Assembly (NCBI GenBank): GCA_030647655.1
Contig: JAUSJH010000017.1
Span: forward strand, 1-50,706
Length of the DNA: 50,706 nt
Source of the DNA: a bacterium
GTDB taxonomy: Bacteria; Patescibacteriota; Minisyncoccia; Phycocordibacterales; UBA2100
Direction of reading: 5' to 3'
This document shows positions 26,011 through 34,662 of the stretch, in pieces. The translations under genes and the position numbers were made by a program. The first letter of the stretch is position 1. The number at the start of each line of letters is the position of its first letter. The notes under the pieces were generated by a model. The model searched no databases, was not told the origin of the DNA, and saw nothing but the letters and a program-made list of their open reading frames with translations.

Positions 26011-27051
26011 ATGCAAAAGCTGAAATTCTTCGACTCCACATTGCGTGACGGTTCTCACGCCGTCAAGCATCAGATTACGCTCAAGCAAATAAGTGATTAC
26101 TGCCGAATCGTTGACGGCTCGGGAGTGTACGTGGTCATCGTCGGCCACGGCAACGGGCTCGGCGCTTCATCGCTGCAGGTCGGGCTCTCCCTCCATTCCG
26201 ACAAAGAAATGATAACAACCGCTCGAAAAGAGCTGAAAAAAACAAAGCTCGGCGCACTCTTAATTCCGGGTTTCGGTACTATCAAGGACGACCTCGCTCC
26301 TGCGCTTGAAGCGGGTGTCGATGTCGTCTGCGTCGGCATTCATTGCACAGAAGCCGACATCACGCAACAGCATATTGAATATATCGTGAGTCAGGGCAAA
26401 GAAGCGTACGGGGTGTTGATGATGTACCACATGGCTTCCAAAGAACGGCTATTGGAAGAAGCCAAAAAAATGCAGAGTTACGGAGCGAAAGGCGTCATCA
26501 TCATGGATTCGGCCGGCTCATCAACCCCGAAGATGGTCACTGATGTCATCGGCCACTTATCGGACAACCTGGAGATAGAGATCGGTTTCCACGCCCACAA
26601 CAACTTGAGTATGGCCGTGGCAAGCTCGCTTCTCGCTATAGAATCCGGCGCCACTATCATAGACGGCACGACGCGGGGCTTTGGCGCGGGAGCCGGTAAT
26701 TGCCAGCTGGAGGCACTCCTTGCCTTGATGCAAAAAATGAGTATCGAAACAGACGTAGACCTGTACAAAATGCTGGACGCGAGTGAAGATGTGGTCAGAA
26801 AAATGATGCTCAAGCCGCAGGAGGTGGATCCCGTCAGTATTGTGAGCGGTTTAGCCGGCGTATTTTCGGGTTTTTCCCCGCACGTAAGAAAGGCGGCTGA
26901 TAAAAATGGTATTGATGCGCGCGACATTTTTATGGAGCTCGGGCGGCGCAAGGTGGTGGCGGGACAGGAAGATATCATTTTGGCTGTGGCACAAGAGTTG
27001 GCTAAGAAAAAAATACGAACCCAAAAAACATCTGCGAAGAGAAGCCGGTAA
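26011..27051 (+). CDS. 4-hydroxy-2-oxovalerate aldolase, DmpG/MhpE-like
   Basis: FFDSTLRDGSHAVKHQITLKQI, GHGNGLGASSLQVG, IIMDSAGSSTPKMV, IGFHAHNNLSMAVASSLLAIESGATIIDGTTRGFGAGAGNCQLEAL. Confidence 0.94.
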   Translation: MQKLKFFDSTLRDGSHAVKHQITLKQISDYCRIVDGSGVYVVIVGHGNGLGASSLQVGLSLHSDKEMITTARKELKKTKLGALLIPGFGTIKDDLAPALEAGVDVVCVGIHCTEADITQQHIEYIVSQGKEAYGVLMMYHMASKERLLEEAKKMQSYGAKGVIIMDSAGSSTPKMVTDVIGHLSDNLEIEIGFHAHNNLSMAVASSLLAIESGATIIDGTTRGFGAGAGNCQLEALLALMQKMSIETDVDLYKMLDASEDVVRKMMLKPQEVDPVSIVSGLAGVFSGFSPHVRKAADKNGIDARDIFMELGRRKVVAGQEDIILAVAQELAKKKIRTQKTSAKRSR

Positions 27052-27068
27052 CTAATGCCACACATCTT

Positions 27069-28097
27069 ATGAATTCCGTGATAGAAAACGACTCTCAAGA
27101 CATTCTTCGGCGAGTGGATGTGCGAAAGTTGCGCGGCAAGAAGATTCTTATCACGGGCGCAAGCGGATTTTTGGGTCAGTGTCTTGCGGCAACACTTGCA
27201 CACGCAAACCGCGAGAAAGAGCTCGGTGCCAAGATTGATTGCGTGGGATTTCGCAAAGCTCCGCCGCTCCTCGCCTCACTCGTACGGAGGGATAAAAAGA
27301 TATCGTACCGTCGCGTGGACTTATCCAAGCCATTCCAACTGCGCGGATACGACTACATCTTTCATGCGGCAGGATATGGGCAACCAGCAAAATTCATCGC
27401 TGACCCCCTTTCTCTTGTAAAAATAAATGTGGACGCGACTGCAAACCTCCTTGCAGGTTCGCCGAAAGCGACGTTCGTCTTTTTTAGTTCTGGAGCCGTG
27501 TATGGCGACGTCCCCGTCAAATTGTTGCCCGTACGCGAGGATTACAACGGCAATTGCGACCTGCGCTCACCACGCTCGGTCTACGCGGAAGCAAAGCGCT
27601 TGGGAGAAACACTTTGCGCCGCATACAAGGAAAAAATGGGAGTGGACACAAAAATCGTCCGTATCTTCCACGTATATGGACCGGGGCTTTCATCTTCGGA
27701 CAAACGCGTGATGAGTGAATTCATACGCAAAGCATTGGTAGAAAAGAAGATACAACTTCTCGATGCGGGAAAAGCGGTCAAGACGTACGGTTACATCGCG
27801 GATGTCGTGAGTATGATTCTCTACGTCGCGCTCCACGGCAAAGAGACGGTGTACAACGTCGGGGGCCGTGACAGCATCTCCATCCGCGAGCTGGCGGAAA
27901 AAATCGGGAAGTATTGCAAAGTGCCCGTCGCGGTACCAAAGGTCTCTTCGCGCCTTCGTCACATCGGAAAAGATCCGGCCGTCATAAAACTCGATTTGCG
28001 GAGAATAACGCGCGAGATGAAGAAATTCTCCTTTACCCCTTTCTCAAAAGGCCTCGCACGGACTATAGAATGGACCAACGCGAGGCTTACAGAATAG
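27069..28097 (+). CDS. NAD-dependent epimerase/dehydratase
   Basis: KILITGASGFLGQCLAATLAH, FFSSGAVYGD, SVYAEAKRLGETLCAAYKEKMGVDTKIVRIFHVYGPGL. Confidence 0.9.
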   Translation: MNSVIENDSQDILRRVDVRKLRGKKILITGASGFLGQCLAATLAHANREKELGAKIDCVGFRKAPPLLASLVRRDKKISYRRVDLSKPFQLRGYDYIFHAAGYGQPAKFIADPLSLVKINVDATANLLAGSPKATFVFFSSGAVYGDVPVKLLPVREDYNGNCDLRSPRSVYAEAKRLGETLCAAYKEKMGVDTKIVRIFHVYGPGLSSSDKRVMSEFIRKALVEKKIQLLDAGKAVKTYGYIADVVSMILYVALHGKETVYNVGGRDSISIRELAEKIGKYCKVPVAVPKVSSRLRHIGKDPAVIKLDLRRITREMKKFSFTPFSKGLARTIEWTNARLTE

Positions 28098-28147
28098 GTT
28101 CCTGTGCATAGCGGATACTCTTCCCAAAAAGGGTGTAGTATTGAGGT

Positions 28148-30217
28148 GTGAGAGCATACTCCTTCTCTGCCGGCTTCTTTGTCGCCGTGCTTCTGGCGGG
28201 CTCTTTGGTGTACGCACAGACGACCGCCACCTCGACCACCGATGCCCAAACGGTCATTAAACTTCTTCAGGAACAGGTAAAGGCGCTCCTCACACAGGTC
28301 AAAGAACTTCAAGCCAAGCTTGAATCTACCAATCAACAAATAGCGGCAATACAAACGGAACTCAAGATCAATCGGTTCCTCGAGCGCGGCGTTACCGGCG
28401 ATGACGTAAAAGAGCTCCAAACATTTCTCTCGCAATTTCCCGATATATACCCGGAGGGGCTTGTAACGGGTTACTTCGGCTCGCTTACGGAATCGGCTGT
28501 TAAAAAGTGGCAGGAAAAACAAGGTATCGAGTCCGTCGGGATTGTCGGCCCCAAAACTATCGCGAGAATTAACGAGATTTTTGAGCAAGGCGCCGGCCAA
28601 TCGGGCATTATTCCTCCAGGTCTCCTCACCGCTCCGGGCATCGACGAGAAGAGGGCTACAACGACAAGCGACGCGACGATACCAGCCGCGACCTCCGCTT
28701 CCACATCGGCTATTTCCACCGCTGGAGCGTCCACCACGCTCTCCACTACCTCAGCCTCGTCTACAGCCACAACAACTGCACTTATGTGCACCCGCGATTA
28801 CTTGACCTGCAGTTCAAAGAAAGACTGCGAATCGGCAAAGTTCTTTTGGTACACCGTATCTTGTCACTCTACCCCGCCTCCACCCGTGTCCTGTGCTGCC
28901 TCATATAATTACTGTTCAGTTGGAGCAGAATGCGCGGCAAACGGATGGTATTCGTGTCGAGGTAGTTGTTATAGTTCTGCCGAGGCATGTCTTGGGCAAG
29001 CATATATACCGCCTGCCGTATCGTCTACAGTTTCAACACCGCCACCTTCTTCAGGATCTGGAGCGTCTGCAGTAACAACTACAACAGGGACAACAGCCAC
29101 CGCATCCACCACATCGACAACTACGACTACTTCTACAACTACAACCAGTACGACACCTGACACGACAGCCCCTTCAGTCCCCACCAATCTTTCCGCTGTC
29201 GCTGTTTCATCAAGCCAGATAGATCTTTCGTGGACTGCCTCAACAGACAATGTCGGGGTGTCCGGATATAAGATGTATCGGTTCGGCACGCACGTCGGGA
29301 CGCAATATGCATCCGCTGCGTCTAGTACGATTTCTTTTTCATTTACCGGCCTTCAATACTCAACTGCTTCCACGTATACTGTCGCTGCTTATGACGCAGC
29401 AGGAAATACCAGTGCTCAATCAGCAAGCGCGACAGCTACAACCCAAACACCTCCTCCTCAAATATCGTTTCTTTTGAAATGGGGCTCTTCCGGTACCGGT
29501 GATGGGCAGTTTAGTTTTCCTAGGAACATCGCTGTAGATAGCGCAGGCAATGTTTATGTTTCGGAGGCAAATAATCACCGCGTTCAGAAATTCACCAGTG
29601 ATGGAACCTTTGTTACCAAGTGGGGTTCTTCAGGCACAGGTGATGGGCAGTTCAGAATGCCACGCGACATTGTCGTAGATACCGCAGGCAATGTTTATGT
29701 GACGGACGCATATAATCGTCGCGTCCAAAAATTCACCAGTAACGGCACTTTTATCACCAAGTGGGAATCTTACGGCGAGGGCGATGGGCAGTTTTATAGC
29801 CCCCTGGGCATCGCCGTAGATACAGCAAATAATGTCTATGTGGTAGATGGTGTTAGTATGCGTGTCCAAAAGTTCACTAGTGACGGTACTTTTGTAACTA
29901 AGTGGGGTTCTTCAGGCACAGGTGATGGGCAGTTCAATAACCCTTATGGCATCGCCGTAAACAGTGGAGGCAATATTTATGTGGCGGATATTAGTAATAA
30001 CCGCATCCAGAAATTCGCTCCGGCGCAAATGGCGCTTTTAAATTCACAACAACAGTTTGCTAATAAATCTGTTAACAATCAAAAGACATTTAGTATTTCA
30101 TCTCTGCCAACTTCCTCCCTTGACCTGCGCGCTAGCAATCTGGCGGCTACTTCTCAAGCGCTCTCATCTTTGAGCGCTATACTAGGAAGAATTCTCGAGC
30201 TTCTGGGAGCTCTTTAA
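28148..30217 (+). CDS. Secreted modular protein: signal peptide, coiled coil, peptidoglycan-binding domain, Cys-rich segment, S/T-rich linkers, FnIII-like domain, four NHL repeats
   Basis: LERGVTGDDVKELQTFLSQFPDIYPEGLVTGYFGSLTESAVKKWQEKQGI (PG_binding_1), CTRDYLTCSSKKDCES..., PSVPTNLSAVAVSSSQIDLSWTASTDNVGVSGYKMY, 4x (K)WGSSGTGDGQF..P..IAVD..GNVYV...RVQKFT. Confidence 0.88.
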   Translation: MRAYSFSAGFFVAVLLAGSLVYAQTTATSTTDAQTVIKLLQEQVKALLTQVKELQAKLESTNQQIAAIQTELKINRFLERGVTGDDVKELQTFLSQFPDIYPEGLVTGYFGSLTESAVKKWQEKQGIESVGIVGPKTIARINEIFEQGAGQSGIIPPGLLTAPGIDEKRATTTSDATIPAATSASTSAISTAGASTTLSTTSASSTATTTALMCTRDYLTCSSKKDCESAKFFWYTVSCHSTPPPPVSCAASYNYCSVGAECAANGWYSCRGSCYSSAEACLGQAYIPPAVSSTVSTPPPSSGSGASAVTTTTGTTATASTTSTTTTTSTTTTSTTPDTTAPSVPTNLSAVAVSSSQIDLSWTASTDNVGVSGYKMYRFGTHVGTQYASAASSTISFSFTGLQYSTASTYTVAAYDAAGNTSAQSASATATTQTPPPQISFLLKWGSSGTGDGQFSFPRNIAVDSAGNVYVSEANNHRVQKFTSDGTFVTKWGSSGTGDGQFRMPRDIVVDTAGNVYVTDAYNRRVQKFTSNGTFITKWESYGEGDGQFYSPLGIAVDTANNVYVVDGVSMRVQKFTSDGTFVTKWGSSGTGDGQFNNPYGIAVNSGGNIYVADISNNRIQKFAPAQMALLNSQQQFANKSVNNQKTFSISSLPTSSLDLRASNLAATSQALSSLSAILGRILELLGAL
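29618..29936 (+). repeat. NHL-repeat DNA; 37-nt exact direct repeat between blades 2 and 4 (offset 282 nt = 2 x 141)
   Basis: AAGTGGGGTTCTTCAGGCACAGGTGATGGGCAGTTCA at 29618-29654 and 29900-29936. Confidence 0.9.
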
Positions 30218-31209
30218 CGATTCGGGTGGGGTACTTTTTTCCCATCTTTGGTGTCGGCGACCATGTCCGCCGGCCAATTCTTCGGGTCTACTTGCAGTGG
30301 GTCGTCTATTGCGAGCGCGTGAAGTTCATCTAGGATATCCTGCGAGAGAGATCCCTGTTCGGCCGCGGCAAGGGCTACTTGCATGTGCTTGAGTTTGTTG
30401 GTGCCCACAAGAACGCTCCCTACTTCTGGGCTTGAGAGCGCGAAGCGCAGAGCGAGCGTCGGCAAATCCATGCCAAGCCGCTTGGCGATTTCCTTCGCGG
30501 CATCGGAATTCTTTTTGAGTGGCGCGAGCACAGGAGAGAGATATTGCGCCGCAGGAGTGAGAGCACCTTTCAGTAGAGCCGAGCGGTTGATGATGCCGAT
30601 ATTATGTTTTGCCGCTTCGACAAACACATTTCTTTCCATCCGCTGGTCGAGGATACTGTGCGCAAGCTGGAGCACATCGAAAAATCCAGACTCTATCGCA
30701 GCGAGCGGCGCCTCCTCTCCGCGGGTGGAGATGCCGACATATCGCACAAGCCCCACGTCTTTCAATTTCTGCATCGCACCGATAATGCTTCCGTCTTTGA
30801 TGCGCTCCGCAGTGCCGCCGTGCACTTGCACTAATTCCAAATGGTCGAGCCCGAGCTTTTGCAAACTGTCCTCAACGTTCTTTTTCATTTCCTTCGTCAA
30901 GTCCGCATCGCTGATGGCCTCACCCTTGTCGAGCACATGCCCGCATTTTGTTGTGACGATGACATTGGGAAGTTTCGCGACGCCCGATTTTCCTATGCGC
31001 TCTTCCGCGACGCCATAGAACGAGCCTGTGTCAATGAACGTAACACCAAGCTCGACAACTTGATGTAAAAATGTGATGACCTCGTCTTCCGGTGGCAGCT
31101 CGCGCGGCCCGATGCCGTAGATGTAGCCTATCGTCGTCGTCCCCAGCCCGACTTCGGAAACCTTGAGCCCAGTGCGGCCAAGCGTGCGCTCTTTAGGGAA
31201 GTGCGTCAT
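30214..31209 (-). CDS. Aldo/keto reductase
   Basis: RTLGRTGLKVSEVGLGTTTIGYIYG, TFIDTGSFYGVAEERIGKSG, LVQVHGGTAERI, SVLVGTNKLKHMQVALAAAEQG. Confidence 0.9.
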   Translation of the reverse strand: MTHFPKERTLGRTGLKVSEVGLGTTTIGYIYGIGPRELPPEDEVITFLHQVVELGVTFIDTGSFYGVAEERIGKSGVAKLPNVIVTTKCGHVLDKGEAISDADLTKEMKKNVEDSLQKLGLDHLELVQVHGGTAERIKDGSIIGAMQKLKDVGLVRYVGISTRGEEAPLAAIESGFFDVLQLAHSILDQRMERNVFVEAAKHNIGIINRSALLKGALTPAAQYLSPVLAPLKKNSDAAKEIAKRLGMDLPTLALRFALSSPEVGSVLVGTNKLKHMQVALAAAEQGSLSQDILDELHALAIDDPLQVDPKNWPADMVADTKDGKKVPHPNR

Positions 31210-31301
31210 ATCGTCAGCCAATCATACGCTCGGCGAGAGCGGGAAACAACTGAATGTTTCGGTTGTTGCGCCGCACCGCACGCCACGCTACAGTTCCACA
31301 A

Positions 31302-32816
31302 ATGCCTAAGAAGCGTCGTATCCCGGTCATCATGGCGACCCAGCATCCGGATAACGCCCGTAATCCCTTCTGGCAATCGACTGGCTTTGTGAGTGCCGCA
31401 GAAGAATTGGAAGAGGCCGTAGTGTGCTTTCGCGATCTCTCCGCCGAGGAGGTCATGTGGGATTTCGAAGGCAAATATGCAGATGAGGCAGTTGTGGACA
31501 AGCTGTTTTCAAAGCACTACGCGTATTTCAGAAAGCATCTTCTGGGGAAGGAAAAATTCCTGACATTCCGCTTGCCCAACGTGTGGAAAGAAAAGGGGTA
31601 CAGTCTCATTCGTACGCTCATGGTCATACTTACGAGCGAAGACATCGCTCACGACCTGAAATTCAAGGCGCGGCCGCTGTTCGAAGTCATCTTGCCAATG
31701 ACGGAGAGACCGGAGCAACTTATGTATATTCAAAAGTCATTCCAAAAGCTGGCCCACTTTAAATCAAAGATATTCACCCATCGCTCTGACAGCAATACCG
31801 ACCACGTGGAGATAATCCCACTGATAGAGGGCGTCGAAGATCAATTGCAAATCGCTACGCTCCTTACCCGTTATGTAGCATTGCATAAGAGATTCTTTCA
31901 TCGCAATCCCACTTCCCTCCGACCTTTTTTGGGCCTTTCTGATCCAGCACTCTTAAATGGCCTCATCCCGCGCGTGCTTGCGTGCAAGGTGGCGCTCTCC
32001 GAAATACATCGGTTTGGAAAAACCTATAAGCTTTCCATGTATCCGATCGTTGGGGGAGGTGCTCTCGTCTTCCGCGGTGGCTTGAGCCCTACACGCGCAC
32101 GAAAATTTGTTTCCGAATACAGGGGCGCGCGCACGGTTACCGTCCAATCGGCTTTCCGATATGATTATCCGATGCCGCAGGTCAAAAAAGCTATTTTGTA
32201 TCTGCGCGGCGCAGTGCCAAAGAGTCGCGTTCAGCAAGTGAGTAAGAAAGACCTCCGGTCCCTGCACGCCATAATCGACCTCTTTTCCAGAGTCTACCGC
32301 GCCACCGTCATCGGATTACTTGAAGAAATGCGACCTCTCTTTGCAGCCGTTCCAAAACGGAGGGAACGCCGGGAACAGGCGGGCCGTTTTGCCTATCACC
32401 GGTACATGGGGAAACACCCATTGCCACGTGCCATCGACTTTTCAGCCGCTTGGTATTCAATAGGAATACCGCCGGAATTTATTGGTTTGGGTAGGAGTCT
32501 GGAAGCGCTTAAAGAGTCCGAGATGCAGATATTGAAGAAATACTATATTCATTTCGAGAAAGACCTGACGGAAGCAGGAAGGTACCTTAATCGCTCCAAT
32601 GTGGAGCAGTTGGCGAAGAGCAACCCCTTTTGGCGCTTGATACTGAAAGATGTCGAGCTTGCCGAGAAGATATTGGGCGTTCACTTCGGACCCAAGACAA
32701 AAACAGAGTTGCTCCACTCACGCTTGACGTCCCGACTACTCCGGCATCGTAACAACACAAAAGAAGCGCAGCGCCTTATCGAGGAAACGGGCAAACTACG
32801 AAGGAGTCTGGGTTGA
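31302..32816 (+). CDS. ppcA: Archaeal-type phosphoenolpyruvate carboxylase
   Basis: PKKRRIPVIMATQHPDNARNPFWQ..., DLSAEEVMWDFEGKYADEAVVDKLFSKHYAYFR, IPLIEGVEDQLQIATLL, MYPIVGGGALVFRGGLSP, QSAFRYDYP; ~505 aa, consistent with the short archaeal-type PEPC family. Confidence 0.88.
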   Translation: MPKKRRIPVIMATQHPDNARNPFWQSTGFVSAAEELEEAVVCFRDLSAEEVMWDFEGKYADEAVVDKLFSKHYAYFRKHLLGKEKFLTFRLPNVWKEKGYSLIRTLMVILTSEDIAHDLKFKARPLFEVILPMTERPEQLMYIQKSFQKLAHFKSKIFTHRSDSNTDHVEIIPLIEGVEDQLQIATLLTRYVALHKRFFHRNPTSLRPFLGLSDPALLNGLIPRVLACKVALSEIHRFGKTYKLSMYPIVGGGALVFRGGLSPTRARKFVSEYRGARTVTVQSAFRYDYPMPQVKKAILYLRGAVPKSRVQQVSKKDLRSLHAIIDLFSRVYRATVIGLLEEMRPLFAAVPKRRERREQAGRFAYHRYMGKHPLPRAIDFSAAWYSIGIPPEFIGLGRSLEALKESEMQILKKYYIHFEKDLTEAGRYLNRSNVEQLAKSNPFWRLILKDVELAEKILGVHFGPKTKTELLHSRLTSRLLRHRNNTKEAQRLIEETGKLRRSLG

Positions 32817-32912
32817 GTGATATCGCAACCAGCCGATCGTCGTCCCGAGCCCGATCTCCGATACCTCGAGCCCCGTACGGCCCAACGTGCGCTGTTTTAA
32901 CAACTGTGACAT
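32796..32912 (-). pseudogene. Remnant of a second aldo/keto reductase (N-terminal ~28 residues only)
   Basis: Codon-by-codon minus translation MSQLLKQRTLGRTGLEVSEIGLGTTIGWLRYHSTQTPS*; matches the intact AKR start (MTHFPKERTLGRTGLKVSEVGLGTTTIGYIYG). Confidence 0.8.
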
Positions 32913-32917
32913 AGGGA

Positions 32918-32923
32918 TATAAT
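32918..32923 (+). promoter_or_regulatory. -10 TATAAT, 6 nt before ATG 32930
   Basis: atagggaTATAATgccacgATG. Confidence 0.65.
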
Positions 32924-32929
32924 GCCACG

Positions 32930-33763
32930 ATGAAAGCCAAAGTCCCACCTATTGGCATATTGGAAGGACGGCTGACGCCGTCGCGCGGACGTGGGATACA
33001 ATTCTTTCCCGATGACAATTGGGAGCAGGAATTCGAGGACGCGCGCACGATTGACCTTTCCTCCATCGAATTACTCATACGACCAAAAGGTCTGCGCGAG
33101 CATCCACTGATGACAAAAGAAGGTCGTGCGCGCTTGGGCGAATTAGTTAAGTCAACTGGCGTCGCTATCCCCTCCGTCCACGGCTTCTACATGCCCGAAG
33201 ATCAGTACGCGACCGATTTACTCGACGTCGTACGCGCGACTGCTGAGATTGGTGCCAAAGTGATACTCGTTTCCTTCTTCCACGAGAAAAAACTCTCGCC
33301 CGCGCCGGACGCCACATGGAAACGCGCACACGAGCTTCTCGCTCCTGCTGCTGCGACGGCGAAAGACGTTGGCGTACAGCTTGGCATCGAGGCCGAGCTT
33401 CCGGCACAAACACTCTTAGATTTTATGGCGCAAGCAGTGACACCGGAGGCATTCGGTGTATATTATGACTTGGGCAACGTGTTCGCCTGCGGGTTCCCCG
33501 TCGCCGATGAGATACACCTGCTTCGAGACCGCATTGTGGGCGTGCATATAAAAGACAGGTTGCCTAATACCGACCCCGCTGTGGAAAGTAAGACGGTGTC
33601 ACTCGGAGAAGGATGCGCGGATTTCAAGGCCGCGTTCGTAGCTCTTCGTGAGATCGGCTACACCCGCCCGCTTATCATCCAAGGCGCACGCGGCGAAGAC
33701 GGTGATGAGTTGGAACGAAATAAAACATATAGAGAATTCATAGAAAACATATGGCAAAACTAA
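32930..33763 (+). CDS. Sugar phosphate isomerase/epimerase-like TIM barrel (AP endonuclease family 2 fold)
   Basis: PIGILEGRLTPSRGRGIQFFP, VGVQLGIEAELPAQTLLDFM, YDLGNVFACG, RIVGVHIKDR. Confidence 0.82.
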   Translation: MKAKVPPIGILEGRLTPSRGRGIQFFPDDNWEQEFEDARTIDLSSIELLIRPKGLREHPLMTKEGRARLGELVKSTGVAIPSVHGFYMPEDQYATDLLDVVRATAEIGAKVILVSFFHEKKLSPAPDATWKRAHELLAPAAATAKDVGVQLGIEAELPAQTLLDFMAQAVTPEAFGVYYDLGNVFACGFPVADEIHLLRDRIVGVHIKDRLPNTDPAVESKTVSLGEGCADFKAAFVALREIGYTRPLIIQGARGEDGDELERNKTYREFIENIWQN

Positions 33764-34542
33764 CAGAATTATTTTCCCTCGAAGGTCGCGTCGCCATTAT
33801 CACCGGCGGCGACGGGCGCCTCGGTATCGAACACGCAAAAGCGCTTTCTGCAGCGGGCGCAAAGGTCTACTCTTTTGATACTACGCGCTCGGACGAGCTC
33901 GCGAAAGTCGGCACGCACATTGATGTGGATATCACAAAGCCCGAAGAAATTATCCGCGCCGTTGCGCAGGTGGTGAGCGAAGCGAGCCATATCGATATTC
34001 TCATCAACAATGCCGTGATTGATCCCCCGCTCCCCAAGGAAGGCGAGGCGGGCTGGGAAGACTACACAGAATTTCCCAAGGCGCAGTGGGAGAAGGAAAT
34101 CGCCGTCGGCCTCTCTGGTGCGCAATATACAATCCAAGCCGTGGCGCCGCAGATGAAAAAGCAAAAGAAAGGCTCCATCATCAACATCACCTCCACCTCG
34201 GGCATCACCGCCCCCAATCACTCCAAATATCCCGAAGGCCGCTTCAAATCAGCCGCCTATCCCACCGTAAAGACAGCGCTTCTCGGGCTCACGCGCGCAT
34301 GGGCATCGTACTTCTCCGCAGTTGGGACACCAGATGTACGCGTAAATGCGGTCGCCTTCGGTGCGGTCAATTTCAAAGAAATAACGCCCGAACTTCTAGA
34401 AAAACTCAAAGGCCGCAACATGCTCGGTCGTCCCGCGCGACCTGATGAATATCATGGAGCGATAGTCTTCCTCGCGAGCGATGCCTCCGCATTCATGACC
34501 GCGCAAACGCTCGTGATGGACGCCGGTCAGACCGCTTGGTAG
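33751..34542 (+). CDS. SDR family oxidoreductase
   Basis: GRVAIITGGDGRLGIEHAKALSAAGAKVYSFD, ILINNAVIDPPL, SIINITSTSG, YPTVKTALLGLTRAWA. Confidence 0.9.
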   Translation: MAKLTELFSLEGRVAIITGGDGRLGIEHAKALSAAGAKVYSFDTTRSDELAKVGTHIDVDITKPEEIIRAVAQVVSEASHIDILINNAVIDPPLPKEGEAGWEDYTEFPKAQWEKEIAVGLSGAQYTIQAVAPQMKKQKKGSIINITSTSGITAPNHSKYPEGRFKSAAYPTVKTALLGLTRAWASYFSAVGTPDVRVNAVAFGAVNFKEITPELLEKLKGRNMLGRPARPDEYHGAIVFLASDASAFMTAQTLVMDAGQTAW

Positions 34543-34581
34543 GGCCTCCGCTTCGAATGCGCGTCGCTTTGGGGTCGCTAT

Positions 34582-34599
34582 CTGCGCGTGCTCGCGCAG
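34582..34599. terminator. Hairpin between convergent genes (bidirectional terminator candidate)
   Basis: CTGCGCG-TGCT-CGCGCAG within a structured GC-rich 34543-34662 spacer. Confidence 0.4.
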
Positions 34600-34662
34600 C
34601 GCTCGATCTCGGCGCCAGTCGCGCCTGCGAAGCCCCCAAACCAACGTGCCTCCTCGCTTCGG

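Noticed and set aside
29618-29936. 37-nt direct repeat as a mobile-element or CRISPR signature
   Set aside because: In frame within NHL blades; explained by protein repeat structure.
32776-33078. 100-aa minus ORF
   Set aside because: Out of frame with the AKR remnant and antisense to the isomerase start; not a gene.
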